Shown here piece by piece: positions 62,601-64,000 of a DNA stretch of 64,000 bases. The stretch lies in the NCBI GenBank assembly GCA_942159475.1, contig OW804100.1:4982627-5046626 (forward strand). The letters are read 5' to 3'. The position numbers and the translations under genes are program-made. The notes under the pieces are model-generated. The model did not search any database. It was not told the origin of the DNA and saw only the letters and a program-made list of their open reading frames with translations. This stretch comes from Sthenelais limicola (lineage: Eukaryota; Annelida; Polychaeta; Phyllodocida; Sigalionidae). The first letter of the stretch is position 1. The number at the start of each line of letters is the position of its first letter.

Positions 62601-64000
62601 CCACGGGCCGTTTCCCTCCTCGATCTTATCCTCCGCTAGCATTTTACTGACCTGGGAGTCCAGAGCCTCCTGTTTTGCCAAGGGAACTCGACGAAAAGGT
62701 AACTTTATAGGCTTAGTGTCACCCGTGTCGATGGAGTGTAGAACCCTGTTCGTAAACCCCAATTGTTCCCCTTGCAATCTGAACACCCGCTTTTTCGCGT
62801 ATACCAACTCGCGCACCTTTTTCAAGGTTTCAGTATCCGCTACTTCAGCGCCCTCTATGATAGATTCCAGTTCAGGGATGCTAGTAATTGAACAGCTATC
62901 GGAGGTCAGCTTTCGCTTACCCCCCGTGCTGGACCCGTTCACGGATTCTGCTCTTGCATCCGCCAGATGCGAATAGTCACCCGTGAAGTTTGCCGCTACC
63001 TCATAAGCGGATGCCACGGGCGTCCCGCGTGGCATGACTATTGCAAGTCCCGTTGGATTCATAATAGGAAGCTCGTGGCAGTGAGCAGACGATACATATG
63101 TATCGCAACCCTCCACGAGACCGTCTACTTGTAACCCTACATCTGACTCCATGATATAGCCCACGTCGTTCTCGGGTAGGGACACGTCCACAGACGCGAC
63201 CTTTACCTCGAACGCGGCCAACCGCACATCCTCTCGTAGGAATGCAGTCGATATCGCTCCTTTCCGTCGACAGAATACGTGATTCTTGCCTCCTTCCAAG
63301 AGCATCTTCCCAGGCCCCGTCATGCTAGTATCATAGCGCCACATGAAGTCTTGGCCCAGTACGGCCTCCTCCCCGCCGCCTAGACCATCGACTACGAGAC
63401 AGGCATTCGGATACGAACGCCCTGCGATCTCAAAGTCAAAGACCGCATACCCCATCGTCACTGGAGTACCACCCGCAAGTGGTTTTACCCGAACCCGCGA
63501 AGCGAGCAGGTCGGGCTTGCGAGCTAGCGATTCATAGAATTGTTTAGACACTAGTGAGGTAGTTGCACCCGTGTCGTATAAAAATTCTCCTCGCCTAGTA
63601 CCCACTGTGACGGGTACGTACCATCTATCCACTATCGCTACCACGTCGATAGGAATAGAGAGATCCCGGCTGGCCGCAGAACTAGTCAAATTCTTGACAC
63701 AGCGTTCCCCACCCACGGTAGAGCTAACCGCGAGCAGCGCCGTGCCAGCGTCAGTATAGCGGCCGTCCAAACACATTCCACGATCGCGTGGAATGGCTCG
63801 AACGCTACTAACCGACTCCTTAGACCAAGGTTTCGTGTCTGCGGGCTTTGTCGGGTCCTCACCCTCCATCACCCCAGTTTCCTCCTTGTTTCGTTCTGCC
63901 TGCCTACCTGACCTCCCCAGATTGTACGACCCTTCTGGAGGTGTTTTGCCCGAGCGGGCTACGGAAGGGTTCCCCCTCCCGTCACGAGTTCCGTCGAACT
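59631..64000 (-). CDS. pol: Pol polyprotein of the gypsy-type element (open at window edge)
   Basis: Polyprotein for replication and integration. Positions are given from the GTG codon at 63872: aspartic protease with DTGATTSLV near 100-108; RT with FCTLDLESGYWQIAM near 474-488 and YLDDVIIYG near 540-548; RNase H with LDTDASGTAMGAVLS near 691-705; integrase HHCC zinc finger (H..H near 934-944, CPEC near 971-974); catalytic D1003, D1063 and E1099 (spacing 59 and 35); and a GPF/Y-like KWDGPFKI near 1235-1242. The C-terminal tail is basic. An ATG lies at 63869, but the frame stays open upstream through all 131 bases to 64000, so this may be part of a Gag-Pol fusion or continue a frame outside the window. 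No chromodomain seen. The TGA/TAG-free length indicates an intact gene. Confidence 0.94.
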   Translation of the reverse strand, partial: FDGTRDGRGNPSVARSGKTPPEGSYNLGRSGRQAERNKEETGVMEGEDPTKPADTKPWSKESVSSVRAIPRDRGMCLDGRYTDAGTALLAVSSTVGGERCVKNLTSSAASRDLSIPIDVVAIVDRWYVPVTVGTRRGEFLYDTGATTSLVSKQFYESLARKPDLLASRVRVKPLAGGTPVTMGYAVFDFEIAGRSYPNACLVVDGLGGGEEAVLGQDFMWRYDTSMTGPGKMLLEGGKNHVFCRRKGAISTAFLREDVRLAAFEVKVASVDVSLPENDVGYIMESDVGLQVDGLVEGCDTYVSSAHCHELPIMNPTGLAIVMPRGTPVASAYEVAANFTGDYSHLADARAESVNGSSTGGKRKLTSDSCSITSIPELESIIEGAEVADTETLKKVRELVYAKKRVFRLQGEQLGFTNRVLHSIDTGDTKPIKLPFRRVPLAKQEALDSQVSKMLAEDKIEEGNGPWAFPTVLVPKPDGSTRVCVDFRRLNNVTRKDSYPLPRIDDCLEALGGNAWFCTLDLESGYWQIAMDPDSKEKTAFTTSTGLYQFKVMPFGLCNAPATFQKMMTEVLRGLNGKICVVYLDDVIIYGATIHDAITNTGLVFDRLMAYGLKLKPKKCRLFRKEVQYLGRIVSKEGIRADPEKTRAVVTWPIPLTVKDIRSFLGFASYYRQFIPSFNDLVRPLQETATAGQKVLRYKLTWNSELDDAFEATKKALLSTSVLAYPRASGQFILDTDASGTAMGAVLSQVQDEQERVIAYASNSLSKSQKNYCTTYRELLAVVYYVRKFKHYLYGADFIVRTDHSSLTWLMTFKEPENMLARWLLDLQQYGVTNKGVIQHRPGKKHENADGLSRRPYSRCKRTDCDDCGAHEAAIAGFVGEGKGTDDNLVSVNQTIREQQRTDDTIDRIMGFLEKNREPANLTSESDEFRTIWSHKTDLCLEEGVLTFKWRKPSTGHVFARIVLPFDQRLSMFRRYHGPASAGHFGHARTKDALRRRFFWPAQSGDIKRWIQLCPECNVRKTRKGVNKSPLQKELTGERFSRISMDILSGFKTSTRGNTCVLVIVDYFSKWSEAYCLPNHKAATVAWTVFRNWILRFGAPRAIQTDGGPEFDGELFRELCNLYDTKKQTTLPYRPQANGQAERFNRVLVEQLSCYADYGADDWDTYIPCIAAAYNHTINASTGCTPHSVVFGTEAYTPADLIHGVPRNGLDFPSGSGFIEDLRKNLRKSHEYVRRTLKKTAIAQKRHFDLSATNRSFEVGDWIYRYYPPKAANKYGAKWDGPFKITRALGGNSYVVDTAAGGVKWSGDLMKSVLDPDKRGELRKTTGLEQAPEYRRLVAAGRDVVSLEKGKAVAGQELAKSLEKTLLRKVSLANRRGRPPKHKKGCTKETVSPPKRLTPLPNQQNKGRKPSVPKADKPDKLVQRDSEVPNPTRPPDVATRGIGKRVSKRPVRLGIG

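Larger units (their letters stand above)
53972..64000 (-). mobile_element. Ty3/gypsy-type LTR retrotransposon, 5' part outside window
   Basis: Minus-strand order is (gag, not visible), pol, third ORF, polypurine tract, 3' LTR. More than 10 kb lie in the window. The 5' LTR, primer-binding site and most of gag would be beyond 64000. Base composition is clearly more GC-rich than the surrounding DNA. The pol frame is intact over more than 1400 codons, so the copy is probably young. Confidence 0.93.

Overview
This window looks like transposon-dense, AT-rich intergenic and intronic DNA from an animal genome, probably a marine invertebrate. I infer this from three eukaryotic retroelement classes (a tyrosine-recombinase retroelement, a Tx1/L1-type LINE and a Ty3/gypsy element), many short inverted-repeat elements, C/CA and G microsatellites and AATAAA-poly(A) retroposed ends. 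The species cannot be named from the sequence. No bacterial genes, rRNA, tRNA or CRISPR array were seen. The only credible host coding sequence is one exon at 9708-10126, which encodes an N-terminal region with one membrane helix and ends at a GTAAGT donor.

Layout. 1-27 kb: a mosaic of short non-autonomous repeats. REP-A (about 235 bp, ends GGGTCAG...CTGACCC, 26 copies or fragments in the window), REP-B (about 215 bp, ends CAGTCTAGG...CTAGAGTG, 17 copies, many with perfect 4-bp target duplications), REP-C (91-93 bp TA-flanked hairpins, five copies), REP-D (about 360 bp), REP-E (about 200 bp) and a 1050-bp TA-flanked element. Two of these families carry tandem arrays made of their own terminal sequence. 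27.8-32.5 kb: a nearly intact DIRS-superfamily (PAT/Ngaro-type) retrotransposon with identical split direct repeats, a Gag-like ORF, RT-RNase H and a tyrosine recombinase. 32.5-41 kb: more REP copies, foldback structures and retroposed poly(A) ends. 41-49 kb: a Tx1-clade-like LINE on the minus strand. Its ORF1 protein ends in a NADAR (YbiA-type) domain. Its ORF2 is split inside the endonuclease by a 2264-bp inverted-repeat transposon with an exact 6-bp target duplication, which itself contains a REP-E copy. 49-54 kb: REP-A/B copies, a hairpin and a 140-bp duplication. 54-64 kb: a GC-richer Ty3/gypsy-type element on the minus strand with its 3' LTR at 53972-54396, a 1052-codon third ORF in the envelope position, and a long pol ORF still open at the window edge.

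How the parts work together. The three retroelements each encode their own reverse transcription and integration machinery: tyrosine recombinase, APE-like endonuclease, or DDE integrase. The small repeats have no coding capacity and must depend on enzymes encoded elsewhere. The most unusual item is the NADAR domain in the LINE nucleic-acid-binding protein. It suggests a retrotransposon carrying an ADP-ribose or N-glycoside processing activity next to its RNA-binding module.
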